Positions 35,424-47,722 of a stretch of DNA of 64,000 nucleotides are shown piece by piece (the first letter of the stretch is position 1; the number at the start of each line of letters is the position of its first letter). Both the position numbers and the translations under genes were made by a program. Below the pieces are notes generated by a model. That model was not told the origin of the DNA. It saw only the letters and a list, made by a program, of their open reading frames with translations, and searched no databases. This DNA is from Chromera velia (taxonomy: Eukaryota > Sar > Chromeraceae). The stretch lies in assembly GCA_018398765.1 (NCBI GenBank), contig JAHBMJ010003656.1, positions 24,169 through 88,168 of the forward strand, given 5' to 3'.

Positions 35424-38400
35424 TCAGTCAGTCACTCTTTCCGTCAGTCTGTCTGTTGGCTGCGTGTGATGCTCTCCACCTGCCTGGCCCTCCTCCGACC
35501 TCTCCCCCTTGGCGGAAGACCCCCTAGAGCCCCTGCACACGACCGACAGAACGTAGTCAACACTCTCCGCATCGATGGAGGAGAGCAGATGCACCAGCTC
35601 TGTTTTGAGTGGAGTGATGTGAATCTTTCGGTGCTTGGGGGCGGGCTTGGAGGTCGTGCGTCTCTGGTCATCGAGACCCATCGACATCTGGAAGAGGTGG
35701 AGCGCCCTCATCAGCTTGAGGGCTTCTGCCGGACTCTCCGTGCAAATCGTGGCAACGTTCTTTGAGCACCCGCTGTTGTGCCTGATCACGCAGCAGCCTA
35801 GAACTCGAGCGTGGGGTCTTGCAATGGCAAGAATGTCGCTCTCGTTCGCCCAGTTCGGAAGCCGAGACACAAAGAGATTTGCCCTGCAGGAGAGAGAGAT
35901 CAAATATGCACAGACATACGCACAGACAGAGAAAAAGAGAGAGAGGTTCTGAGAAAAAGAGAGAGAGGATGGAGGGGGAAATAAGAGTAGGAAAAAAAGA
36001 GAACGGGAAAAAAGAGAACGGGAGAGGGAGGGAGATGGGGGGAGAACGGTGGCAACTAAGCAAGGAAAAAAAAATGTCGCGATCATCAGAACGAAACAAA
36101 AAGTGATGTGCTGACAGAAAGACAAACGAACGAATGATGAATGAATGCCCTAACAGACAGACAGACTATATGCTTTCTTTCCCCCCAGACAGACAGACTG
36201 TATGTATCTTCTTCTCGCTTCTTTTCTTCATGTACAGACAGACAGACAGATATCGTCTTTTCTTTCCCTTTTTTTGTTTCTTCATTCTGTTCTGTTTTTT
36301 TCTTTCGTCTTTTGACAGACAGATAGACAGACAGACTGTATCGTCTTTTCTATACTTTACTTTTTCGCTTCCTTTCTTTCTGACGGACAGGCAGACAGAC
36401 AGACAGGCAGACAGACAGATATCGTCTTTTCTTTCCCTTTTTTTTCTTTCTTCCTTCTGTTCTGTTTTTTTCTTTCGTCTTTTGACAGGCAGACAGATAG
36501 ACAGACAGACTGTATCGTCTTTTCTCTACTTTACTTTTTCGCTTCCTTTCTTTCTGACGGACAGACAGACAGACAGACGAAAGAACGCAAAGAAAATGAA
36601 TGCAGACAGACCCACCCTAGAGGACCCCAGCGCACTCCCTTTGTTGAGGAGCCGGTCTCCATCTCCGCTTTCTCCGCCTCCTCTTCCCCGTCCTCCTTAT
36701 CCTGGCGTCCTCTTTCAACCTCTCCCACCGATCCGCCCTCCCTCTCTCGCACAGTCAGCGTCTGTCGATGATTCACAGACATACACAGGGCCCCAGCTTC
36801 CTTCGCTTGCCCGAAGCTCTCCCCACCCATCGCCTCTGCAGCATGCGCTGAAGTCGTTACGCCCTCAAGGGGCAGAGGGAAAGGGGGTTCCTGACGCTGA
36901 GGTGTGGCGGGGGGGGGCGTGGGAAGGCCGGGCGGTGGAGACAGGGGTGGCGGGGGGGTGGTTGTCCACCGCTGACCTTTGGAGGGAAGGAGAAGGGCGG
37001 TCTGTGGGGGTCTGTAGAGATCGCGATTTTCTGAAGGTGCCACCGTCTCGGTTCGTGTTCCCATCCGGTCTCCCTCTCTTCCCAAAGCTGCAGCAGACCC
37101 TCCCTCATGCTCCTCGACGAAGGGGTATGCGTGCGGAGATGGGGGGATGTGTGTGTACGGGTAATGAGAAGGGAAATTGGGGTGTGACTGCAGGCCGGCA
37201 AACTGCCGCCCGTGACCGGTCGATGTGGAGGCGTTGGTTCGTGTCCTCCTTGCTGATGCGCCACCTGAGCCAGTGACGCCCTCCCCAGAGGAGGCAGGGG
37301 GGGAGAAGGAGGAACCCTCAAAACGGTCGGGGGGGCCAGGCTGGGTGAGCGGTTGACATGGCATTGTGGGTTGATAAATGGTTTCGCCCAACGCCCTCTC
37401 GCGCCCGGACCCCTGCAGACAGGTGAAGGGAGGGCGAGGGATCGAGCGATCGACTGCGAGAAGAGAACAGCTAGGGCTTCTGAAGATGCATGCATGCATG
37501 CATGGGTGCTGGCTGGTTGTCGGTGCCTGCCCAGGTGGCCCTTTCGTTTTCGTTTTAGACCTAGGGCGTTGTCTCCTCGTGTCTCTTTATGCACGGATGA
37601 TTCCGGGTGGCATGCATGCATGCATGATGAAAACGAGGAGGTCAAAAAAAGTCAATTGAATGTGAGAGCGATGTATATGGAACGCAGCACTTGTCCCAAT
37701 CTTGCTCCAGCAAATTATTTAAAGGACAGTAGATGACACTAGACAGTATAAGCGAACAAACAGAGCACTCGAGGACGGAGGAAGGTATTATACAATGCAA
37801 CGAAACAAACAATATTTGTCCCGATCGAGCAACCCTTCCTCAATTCCGCCATGCCGTTTCCTGCCTGAAGTCGATGGATGGATTACAGAAAGAAAAAGGC
37901 AAAGAGAAGCAAAAGCCACGCAGCAACGTCCGGAAAGCAAGGGCTGCATGCTGACAGTGACGCAAAGCGGCATGCATTCTGAGACAGAAATTGATACACG
38001 GTACATTCTGTTCGCTGTCATTGCACCTAAACCACTTGCAAGAATCGCAGGGAGGAAGAGAAAAAAATGTACTCAGCTTGCGAGAACAACCTCTTCACCT
38101 GATCACTTGTGTGTGTATAGAGGTGACGTTGTGCAGATAATACCTGGAGAGACAGGGTAGGGCGCTCAACGAGACGGAACAAAGCGCACATGCATGAAAG
38201 CTTCGTTCAGGTTCGGAAAACTTTCCCTTAATTCCACGGGCTAGAAAGAAATGCCCGCAGAAACCAGAAGACGAGTCGCAGAAAACGAAAATTCCCGACA
38301 GAAGGGAAGAAGATCGAGCCGAGCAACCGACCCACCAGCGCCTTTCTGATTCCGATTCTGAGGCCGGGTGTCGCCCGAAAGATTTCAGAGATGGTGTTCA

Positions 38401-38955
38401 GAGGGGCAATCGGAACCAGCTGTCCCTGCATGCGTGCATGCTCGCACACAAGCACGTGGAGGCATGCACCGAGGAAAGAGAAATCCACTGAATTAATCAA
38501 AACGTTGGAGAACGTGCTCGGTGGGGGATAGAAGGAAATCAGCTCTGCTCCGCGAGGACAAAGGTAGTAGGCACAGGGGTGCACATGCGTGAAAAAATGT
38601 AGAGCGATCCGCTCAAATGAATCGACCGGGCTCAAACTCAAAGCCCTGCACCAAAGAAGGACGAAAAAGAAAGGAAAGGAGGGCGGAGACGGGGCAGCAT
38701 CACAACACTTGAAGTCAAATCAATTGTGTGTATACTGACTTGATGGAAGGTTCTTTGGCAGATAGGACACTGCCTCTGTGCCTTTAGACCCCCTGCTGCG
38801 ACTCGAACAACGCTGTGGTCGAGACATTCTTGGCAAATGACGTGGCTGCACGGACTCCTGTACAGAAATTTGTCTTCACCCAAACAGCACGGAGCTTTCA
38901 GAGATTCCTCCAGCACCATCCACACATTCAAGAGACTTTTGCTTCCGTTTTCCAT
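35424..38955 (-). CDS. RING-like and RRM-like domain protein
   Basis: Four exons, 38740-38955, 38336-38425, 36616-37412 and 35424-35883: phases match, 1563 nt, 520 aa. Residues about 22-72 resemble a C3HC4 RING: APCCLGE, then SPCSHVICQECL, then QCPICQRTF. The first zinc cysteine aligns with Ala (APCC instead of CPxC). Exon 2 adds QLVPIAPLNTISEIFRATPG. Exon 3 is Pro/Gly/Ser-rich and probably disordered. The last exon begins NLFVSRLPNW, an RNP2-like strand, followed by NVATICTESPAEALKLMRAL, like the second half of an RRM. RING plus RRM suggests an RNA-linked ubiquitin ligase or scaffold (NOT4 has that pairing), but I cannot call it NOT4. An acceptor (TTTCTGTACAG at about 38866) could shorten exon 1 if an upstream exon supplies the missing cysteine. 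Confidence 0.7.
36150..36595 (+). repeat. CAGA microsatellites with two tandem TATCGTCTTTTC elements
   Basis: A unit of about 170 bases is tandemly duplicated (TATCGTCTTTTCTTTCCC at 36251 and 36420). Each carries the TGTATCGTCTTTTC...CGCTTCCTTTCTTTCTGACGG core between (CAGA)n tracts. It lies in the intron before the RRM-like exon. Confidence 0.85.
37487..37626 (+). repeat. GCATGCATGCATG palindromic tracts
   Basis: Two GCATGCATGCATG runs, at about 37489-37504 and 37612-37626, lie in an intron. Such tracts are self-complementary and recur elsewhere in the window (39551, 61850). Confidence 0.7.
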
Positions 38956-39299
38956 CCTAATTATTCACGTGCTTGCAAAAGGTCACCCCGCGAGCAGAAG
39001 AGAACAAGATCACTCAAGTTCTCACACTGCCGCCAGCTGCGACTGACAGCAAAACACACTTGTGCAGAAGACCGTTCTGCATGAAGGGGATAAATCACAG
39101 TTTCAGAAGTAGGTATGTGAATATGCAGTAGGAACGAAAAAGAGTGGCCTTACAAGAAAGAAGTGCAGTGTGTGTAGTGTTCGGGGACTGGTCCTGCATG
39201 GGAGACATCATGGGTATCAAGGCTGACAAAGGCTGACAGTGACAGTCTTATTCATTTGCCTCACATTTGCCTCACACACAGCTTTATTCGATCCTCTTT

Positions 39300-40250
39300 C
39301 TTTTTTTTTTGGTTGCATGAGTCCCGCGGAAAGCGAAGCGCGGGAGGCACTTACCAATCAAACTCTCCCGACGTGGCCCCGAAGGGCGGAGCGAGGCTTG
39401 AAACATTTTCGCACGGAGCTTTCCGCCCGGGGGGCACTTAATCCCCCGCGACTCCTTTCTTCCGACAATTAACCTGAGGCGACGCTCGCCCGGGCTCACA
39501 GGCCCCGGCATGCCCTATAGCTCACAACTTGACGCAGCGGCCCCTGGCGATGCATGCATGCATGGCCCCGCGGAGGGCGGAGCTGTAATTCATCTGACGC
39601 AAGCAAGCTTGCGAACGGCCCCGGAAAGCAAGAAAAATGAGAACTTCACGATTGACGCACGCAGGCCAGCCGATCGGGCAGTCGCGCCGACCCCCCCCCC
39701 CCCNNNNNNNNNNNNNNNNNNNNNNNNNNNNNNNNNNNNNNNNNNNNNNNNNNNNNNNNNNNNNNNNNNNNNNNNNNNNNNNNNNNNNNNNNNNNNNNNN
39801 NCCCCCCCCCGCGGGAAAAGCCGTAGAACCCCCCCTCCCCCAGGAAAAAAGCCCGGGGATGCAGCTTGTCACTTTCCGGGGCCACTGACGCACGCATGCA
39901 TGATGACGCACGCTTTTCTAGACCATTTGGGGCGGGATCTTTCCGGGGCCTTTTTTTGGCAAAAATCAGGTAATCGGGTTTGAAGTCCACCTGACGCACA
40001 CACATTTAGCATACATTCAGCCTTTCGGAGCCAGGTTTTTGCCGAAAGACAGTGTGCATGCACGTGGGCTGGGGTATTTCTGTTTTCTAAGTGCCCCCCA
40101 CTTCACTTTCTGGGGCCATTCATGCCCTCCGGCGCCTTTGGAGTTACGAGTGGAGCGAGCAGCTCTGTAACTGTACGTATAGCACGGGGAATGCACAGGG
40201 GGTACTTACAAAATCTGACGCACTCAGTATGAAATTCAATGGCCCAGAAA
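39300..40250. repeat. GC-rich repeat carrying regularly repeated TGACGCA motifs
   Basis: TGACGCA occurs at 39530, 39595, 39653, 39886, 39904, 39992 and 40215, all on this strand. The block 39594-39662, with the palindrome GCAAGCTTGC, recurs at 63923-63989 with only a small indel and one substitution seen. GGCCCCGGAAAGC-like segments also repeat. No coding capacity is convincing. It contains the second assembly gap. Confidence 0.7.
39704..39801. other. Assembly gap (98 N)
   Basis: An N run bordered on both sides by C homopolymers, as for the first gap. Confidence 0.99.
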
Positions 40251-40516
40251 AGTTAAATTAACTACTTGATTAAAGTTTTTTTCTCCTCTCAAAGGGTAGC
40301 CTTTGCCAAGAGAAGAAACTTCTGTAAAGTTTTTGCCCTGCCTCTCCTGTCTTCTCTTTGTTTTTCTACCTTACCGTTGCTTGAGGAACAAGTCGCACTA
40401 AAAGTGATCGATGAGCAGATTGCTCTTAGAGTGTCTACGAAACTAACAGGACGATCGAACCAGAACCTTTTGACAGACTAGTACTAACTAGTACAGACCT
40501 AGTATAGGCATGTACA

Positions 40517-40585
40517 GGCTAGGCTAGATCCACCCCTCATATATGGGGACCTGACATGCATAACAAAAACTACAATCATCAAATA
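40517..40585 (+). repeat. Third copy of the CTAGATCC / AATCATCAAA family
   Basis: CTAGATCCACCCCTCATATA, GGGGACCTGACATGCATAAC and AATCATCAAA match the order in the copies at 26.6 and 26.9 kb. Confidence 0.55.
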
Positions 40586-41022
40586 TTATCATCAAATCAA
40601 CCACGGAAGCACGTTCACATCAAGCGCTTCCCCATGCACGTTGCAGCATGTAGGAGTACGCAACACAGGCTCCACCACCTCCCTAACACTACAACTTGAA
40701 GCCACTTGAAAGCAGAACATTCAAGTTCATCCACATCAGCGGCACGGCTGATTAAGTCTGTCCACACCTGCGGTGCAGCCGATTAAGTCGTCCACGATTT
40801 AAATCGCGAAAGCGACTCAAGATGCAGCCCTTTGCAGCCCTGTAACTCATGTAGGGTGATCAAAGAAAGCCATCGATTATGCTCGATACTCTGTTTCACA
40901 AGTCGACATAAACACAGAAGTGAAGTTTCACTTTTAATGATTATAACTTAGTACACATAAGGATATAGATAAGAAAAGTTAAGAAAAGCTCACCATAGTA
41001 GGCAACGAAGAGTTGATAGACA

Positions 41023-41180
41023 CAGTCCACACCTCAGCACCTGCGGCACAGATTTTGAACACATAGTCCGCACTTGCAGTACAGATTTTCAAAATATAGT
41101 CCGCGCATGCAGCACAGATTTTTAAGATATAGTCCGTGCCTGCGGTGCAGCTTTTCAAAACATAGTTAGACATAGTCCGC
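41023..41180 (-). repeat. 33-bp minisatellite, about 4-5 units
   Basis: ATAG starts recur at 41063, 41096, 41129 and 41162, exactly 33 bases apart. Each unit has a GC-rich half-palindrome (TGCAGCACAG, GCCTGCGGTGCAG) followed by a T/A run. On the minus strand it reads as an 11-residue repeat (DYILKICAA), but no gene context supports translation. Confidence 0.85.
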
Positions 41181-41364
41181 GGGAGTTAGGCCTTGTATGG
41201 CATAAGACTGCATGCATTATACAGTTTTTTAATCGGAGATAAACTCGATCAGATTGCCGCGGTACAGGTAGTAAGGGACACTGACGGCGACTGACAGTAA
41301 ATGAAGAGCCTAAGTTTTAAAACTAAACTTTTAAACTAAACTGAATGCATTTAATATAATTAAA

Positions 41365-41592
41365 TATAAGGAATTCATGTGTCAGAACAGAGTTTGGGGA
41401 GGAGAGGATGAGCGAATGCGCCTCTCCTTGAATAAATCAATGTGGATCGATCAGTTTCTCCTATACGGTGCATACATAGTTTGTAGTATTGCAGATTTGC
41501 ATAGCTTGTAGTACGCTGAGCCCAGGCCAAAGTCTCTGGGACCGCGGCCGTGAAAGGCTGGCATCAATCGACCCCGGACGCAATCTCGAACA
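41365..41592 (-). repeat. 3' LTR of the copia element
   Basis: 228 bases, aligned without gaps to 47058-47285; on the minus strand it starts TGTTCGAGATTGCG and ends CCTTATA. About 23 differences from its partner, mostly transitions. Confidence 0.92.
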
Positions 41593-44500
41593 ATCAGCTC
41601 CTGACTCGAATATTCACAGGAGAGTCACCTCTTTTCTTAGCTTTCGATCGACATGTCAGACTCTTTGTGAAATTTACCATTCTTCTTTTCATATGCACTT
41701 CCTTCTTCGCTTCAACCTGAGGCGCTTGACTCCCTCTCTCCTTTTCCAACTTGTACTTCGTGTGTCTGTCTGCCCGCTGCCGATCAGTAGAAACCTAAAG
41801 CACCCGCGTCTTCAACGCTCTCAGCTCTTGCTGCACATACTTCAACAATCCATCCATCCGAGGCTCTCGCTTTGAATATCCACTCTCCAATTACTCTATG
41901 AGAGGAGCGCTGTCTGTATAAATCTCTACCTCCAGCGGCTTCATCCACAACGCTTCTGCAAGACAATTCCATTGAAAAGATTGTTTCACACCATCTACAA
42001 GCGCATAAAGCTCTGCAGAGGTCGAAAAAATCAGCTTCCTTTTGATCCGTTTGCTCTTCCATACCGCCAGATTCGTTCTTCTCATTCCCCCAATCTTTTC
42101 CTTCTTGTCAACCAAGTAAGCCTCAAAGCCCCTTCTTCCTTCACAACGGAAAAGAGGATACGCAGCATCCACAAACAAAGTAAGCTTCGGATCAATTACG
42201 CCTTCAAAACGCAAACTGTCGTTCTTTTCACGAGCTTTGATAAGGGCAAGCAAAGCAGCAACAAGCTTTGAACCAGTTGGGCGGGAACTATAATGAGACA
42301 ACTCACTGAAAACAAAAGCAAGATCGGCAGATGTGCAACACACCCAACTAAGCATACCCATCACTTTCATCATCACTTTCTGTCTAAACAGGAATGGACT
42401 TTAAGTATGCCTCCTGGCTGATCTCAAACCCGCTTTCATTCTTTCTCACCTCCAAACCCGTGTAGCCTATTTCACCCCCCGCAGAGAGAATTTCTGGCTC
42501 ATCCATCTTCAAACGCTGTCTCAAAGGTTCAAAGTCATAAGCAGGGTGAGCAGAGAAAATGAGCAAATCATCAACTTAGTCATCAACGTGAACAGCCATC
42601 ATTGCTTTCACCTTCTTCTCTTCATCCTTCAACACAAAGATGCTCTCAACGATTTCCTCCTATCCTTCTTCTGCTGCAATCCGTTTAAAATGCTTTCTAT
42701 ACAGACGAGGGGCATCTTTCAATCCATACATGGCTCTCTCTAGCTGACCGATAACTCCAGGTGCGAATCTTTCTGGGGAACCCGTCGGGACGCGTCCTGG
42801 CAGCTGCACAAACACCTCATCATGAATGGATGCAGTCAGGAACGTAGTGCGCACATCTGACTTACCGAGCGTCCACCCCTGACTGGATGCAAACGTAAAG
42901 CAAACCAAAAGAGCCCACCAAGCAGCTATCCCACTGCACGTTTCAACGTTCTTTCGGTCATCTTGAAATCCTTTACATACAAGACGGGCTTTCGGCTTTC
43001 TCTCTTTCCCTTTCATCTTCCATGTCAGCACCCATCTGGTTTTCATTGCTCTTCTCTTCTATGGTATTTTTACTTCGTTTATTTTCAACACTTTATTCTC
43101 CTCAAAGCTTTTCAATTCCCTTCGCATCGCTTCATCAAAGAGGCCTTTCTCTACCTCTTCTTCCTTTGCATCAAAGTGCTCCTTCCTTGGGTTTACATAC
43201 TTCATCATCTGGTCGATCACTTTCTTATGCACCACAAGTCTCTATGGCGCCTTCCTGAATCCATTTCCTTCTCTCCTCACTTTCTTCTTTTCACCCTCCT
43301 TACTATCGTCCTGTGCTCCCTGCACTTTCTTATCATCCTGTGCTTCCTGCACTCCCTCCGGTAAACTTTCTCTGTTGCCTTGCTGCTCTCCTTTACGTGC
43401 AAGAAAGCTAACTAAGGCTGCGGCCCCCCCAGACTCCCTAAGCAAGTTGAGGCCAAACAACGAATCGTCATCTAGAATGTCTGGCAGGACGACTTCTCCT
43501 TCTCCCTCTTTCTCTGCTGGCTGCGCTGCCTAAACAGGTTTGCGACCCTGCCCTGACTGCTTTTCCTTTTCCTCTCCACCCCCCACCCCCTGCTGCTGAC
43601 TTCGCAACTCCAGGTGGCCTGCCAAAAGTTGAGAGCCTGCTGCAAATGGAGGAAGGAAAAGGACACGTGCAGAAACAGAAGACACAGACTCTCCCACAAC
43701 ACGATCCAGCTGCTTGACGGCCGCTGACGGAACAGAGTCGGGAAAGATTGCCTGCGACTTGGAGGAGGAGACAACAGCTTCAGGGTCCGCACCCCCTGCA
43801 GCAAGAACATCGACTTCTCTGTCTTCATCGACGTCGAAATCAGAAAAACGATCAACTGTGTGTTACATCGTCAGCAGGTATAGCTGCTGACTCAGATACT
43901 CCATTCAAAAAGGCAGAAGATACATTCAAACCATACCATTCAATCAAAGACACAGCACTTGGATGTATACGCAAAGGTCTCCATCCCTTCCCACTGTCTG
44001 TCTTCACAAGAACACACACGACAGAGTCGCTTTCGACTCCAGCAAAGAACCCTTAATTCCTTTCCCCTAACAGGTATAGCAGAAGAGGGAATCGGACGAG
44101 GGTTAGTCACAAAAATACGATCACTGACAGAGATGGGGGAAATGGGACAAGCAGCCTCAACACCAAACACAGACGTATTGGGCGACTTATCCGTCGCAGA
44201 CGAAACACATTCATTTAAAGAATCAATCACACCACTCAACAACCACTTCGCACAATATTTCGGCAAATTCAAATCCGCAAGCAACTTTTAGAGTAATCTT
44301 TTTACTGTATCATTCATTCTCTCTACTTGTGCTTGAGACTGGAGAGTGTAGATGCTTCCTTTCTTATGAAAGATGGACTCCTGATCACACACATGCTCGT
44401 GTTATCCCTTTTTTTCACCCACAAATTCTCTTCCGTTGTCAGTGCAAACCGTTGCAGGCTTTCCTTTGACTTTCAGCTTCTCACCCAGTCTCTCCCATCT

Positions 44501-45795
44501 TCTTATCCATGCAGTCAGATGTCTTACTGCCTTCCCTTTTAAAGGCAGAACCATGCCAGAAACAAAACGAGTTGCAGCATCGACAATCAAAGATACAGGG
44601 GTACCACCAGGTAAAAATATGACATCCTGATAAATGACTTCATTAAATTCCTTTGCTTGCACGCCTTCCTGGCTCTTCTGAGGAATACGATGCATCACAG
44701 CATTCACATGCTTGCACTGTCTGCACACATGCCTCACTTGATTACACGCCTCTCTGTTCACATGTGACATAATGCCTTTCTCTTTCATTGTTTCATACAG
44801 TCGCACACCAGTCGTATGCCTAAATCTCTTATGCCACATCAAAACCTCCCTTGCACTCATCTGACCTTCAGAAGGGAAGCTCACCCTCCGCGATCGATAC
44901 GCACCTAACCGATTTGGAATTGGCGGTCGCTCCTATGGGGCCCCCTTCTGACCTCCGTGCTGCAAAAACGCCTACTCACATACAAGAGGTCTATCCTTCC
45001 TATCTACGTTCAAACACACACGAAGGGAGCCACGCTTCACTGCCGGACTCTTTGACTGCACCCCCCCATACATACTCAAAACCAGAACGCCTTCCTCCTC
45101 TTTCACACACGCACGAAAACTGCCACCCTGTTTTTCAGGGAGCTCCACCCAGAATGGCTCACACACTTTCTGCAAGCGGAGACCATGCACACTCACAAGA
45201 GAGACTGGCACAGACCAAGAGAAAGCTCCATCCAAACGTACCATCCTCCTACCTCCATCCATACACTCAACTCCAGGGAGATCCACAGTCACGTCGCTCT
45301 CTGCTCGTGCGACGTCTCCTTCAACCCCCACAAACTCACTGTCCGTCTCCCTCACCTCAACCACACAGGACTTGACGTCTTTACCAAAGAAATGCCGACT
45401 GCATCCAGAATCAACCATCGGCTTCTTCACTACCCATTTCATTCTACCCCCTCTCGCTCCATCTATACGCCCTATAGCGTGTGGTCACAGTTTTGTCACA
45501 TCCTGCGCGGGACGGCTCTCCCCTTCTTCTTCAGCAAGCAACGCAAAGCGATTGGAAACCCATACGCCGGGGGAATGCGCTGCACTCTGCACCCTCGAGT
45601 GTGGTCATCTCCCTCCCTGTCCCTCAGAGGAGGACGAGGAAGACTGCTGCTGCTGGCTTCTGTTAGGATCTTGGCTGGGGGGAGGGGGAACCCAAGGGTG
45701 AAGCTCGATTCTAGGCTGCCCCGCACACTTGTGCGCACAGTTCTTCTCGAAGTGGGTCATGTCCTGGCACCACTAGCACCTCTTTAGTCCCCACA

Positions 45796-45829
<34 letters not shown>

Positions 45830-47057
45830 AGGGGGAGGCTGCTGGGAGGAGCGCTGACCATTCTGTCTGTTTCCCTGATTTCTGAATCCACCAGATCCCG
45901 GACCCCATCTCTGCTGGCCTCTGAAGGCTCTCTCTCTGCCCCCACTCTGCCTCTGTCTCACCTTGATCTCTGCATCCCGATCAAAGGATGCGAACCACTC
46001 GAGCTCCTTCTTTAGAGTGGCATAGTCAATCTGTCTGAGATCCAGCTGCCCCTCCAATCTAGGAAGCTTCAATCTGAGGGAGTTGACGAGCTTCATACGC
46101 TGGTCGTCCGTGAGGGCGTTGACAATCATGATGACCTTGGCAGGATCTGCGATCTCCCACTCCGCGTCGTCGGAATCGAGGAGGAGATCCTCGAGTCTCT
46201 GGTCGATCTTCGCAAACGACAGCACCACACCGCTCGGGATGACGACACGATCGTTCCGATCACGGTTGTTGAGGAGCCATGGGAAGACCTACACACGCTC
46301 CTGCACAGCTAGCTACATCGCCAGCAGGGTCGAGGAATACTCCTGCTTCATCTTCTCTACAATATCTTCAGGGTTCACCCGGTGTTCCGTCTCCATCTCC
46401 TCACATCTCTCCTGAAGGCCCGAGCATCACTTCCTACCTTGTTCAGCGCGACGATGATGTTGGATCTCCACTCCTCTGTTGAGCGGAAGTGCTTCCTCAG
46501 CAGGTACACATTGGAGAACTCCCCCCACTGCGACGTAAAGTCGACAATCTCCTTCTTTCCAGTGAACTTTGGGCAGGCGGTCAGATCCATTTTCTTCGAC
46601 TGTTTCGACTTCTCCCTATGAGCGGAACCCACTCTCTGAGCTGCAGAGTGGCAGGAAGACGCATCGGAAGATCTACTCACATCTGATGAGTTAGAGTGGG
46701 AGGGGGACGGGTCCTTGTCCGAGAAGAAAGCCACAGCGTCGAAGAGCTTTCGGATTTTCTAAGCCTGAATGGCTCCAGGCATAAATAGAGAAACAGGGGC
46801 AATTCTTTCTTTCTTCTCCACCACTCCGGCACTGGTTCGACTGGGTGGAATCCATCTGTCTAACGAGTCTTTTACTCTCTCCTCCCACTGGCCTGGAGGC
46901 GCAACATCTCTTCGATCAAACTCTGCACTGAGTCTAGATACTTCAGCGCTGATCGGTTCAAGGGCGTCATTGAGTAAGCCCCTGAAAAAGCTTTTCATGT
47001 CTTCAAAGTTCATCTTAACAACAAAGTGGCAACAAATCAGAGACTGATACACTGATC

Positions 47058-47285
47058 TATAAGGAATTCACGTGTCAGAACAGAGTTCGGGGAGGAGAGG
47101 ATAAGCAAATGCGCCTCTCCTTAAATAAGTCAATGTGGATCGATCAGTTTCTCCTACATGGTGCATGCACAGTTTGTAGTGTTGCAGATTTGCATAGCTT
47201 GTAGCGCGCTAAGCCCAGGCCAAAGTCCCGGGGACCGTAGCCGTGAAAGGCCGGCGTCAATCGACCCCAGACGCAATCTTCAACA
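47058..47285 (-). repeat. 5' LTR of the copia element
   Basis: 228 bases; on the minus strand it starts TGTTGAAGATTGCG and ends CCTTATA. The flanking TTAAA at 47286-47290 matches 41360-41364, which supports these boundaries. Confidence 0.92.
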
Positions 47286-47290
47286 TTAAA

Positions 47291-47722
47291 GATTCACATA
47301 GATTCACATATGCATACTTCCACCTCGACTCTGTGTAAAACTCTAAGTGTCTCTCAACTATGCTTTCCGGGCCACATCTCAACATTGGTATATAGACCGC
47401 AATTTCTATCATTTTTGAAGTTCTGATTTTTGAGCGGCGATTATTTTTAAGTTTTTAGTATACAAGTTTTGATTTTTTAGCAAGGTTTTTAAAGGTTTTC
47501 GTGCAATATTTTTAACTGACATTATCATTTAATGATGTTTAGTAGATTTTTGAGCGGTACAACCTATATAGGGCATAATTAGGCACAATCAACATTTTAA
47601 GATTGGATTTTTTGAGCAGCGCTCAGTTTTAAGTAGCCTGGAGTGTTGGATCAATCTAGCTGGGAATCTCTCAATGAATGATGAATCGCTCAAGCATAGG
47701 CTCCAACTTCTGAATGTCAGTC
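47291..47722. other. AT-rich spacer, no gene seen
   Basis: It lies between the retrotransposon and the 3' end of the oxygenase gene. AT-rich with repeated TTTTTGAGCGG/TTTTTGAGCAG phrases at about 47427, 47549 and 47610. Confidence 0.6.

Larger units (their letters stand above)
41365..47285 (-). mobile_element. Ty1/copia-type LTR retrotransposon, old and broken
   Basis: A fossil copy in minus orientation bounded by 228-bp LTRs and the direct repeat TTAAA (41360-41364 and 47286-47290). Parts in element order: gag-like region about 45770-47014 with a glutamine run, a zinc-knuckle-like segment near 45720-45780, an aspartic-protease-like region near 45300-45442, an integrase-like region about 44400-44890, reverse transcriptase about 42400-43046, and RNase H about 41890-42376. 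Protease-integrase-RT-RNase H order fits Ty1/copia. The coding region is broken in many places. LTR divergence of about 10 percent by eye count implies an old insertion. Confidence 0.92.

Noticed and set aside
36134-37276. Plus-strand ORF of 380 codons
   Set aside because: Its first third is CAGA/CTTT repeat and the rest is antisense to the Pro/Gly-rich exon 36616-37412.
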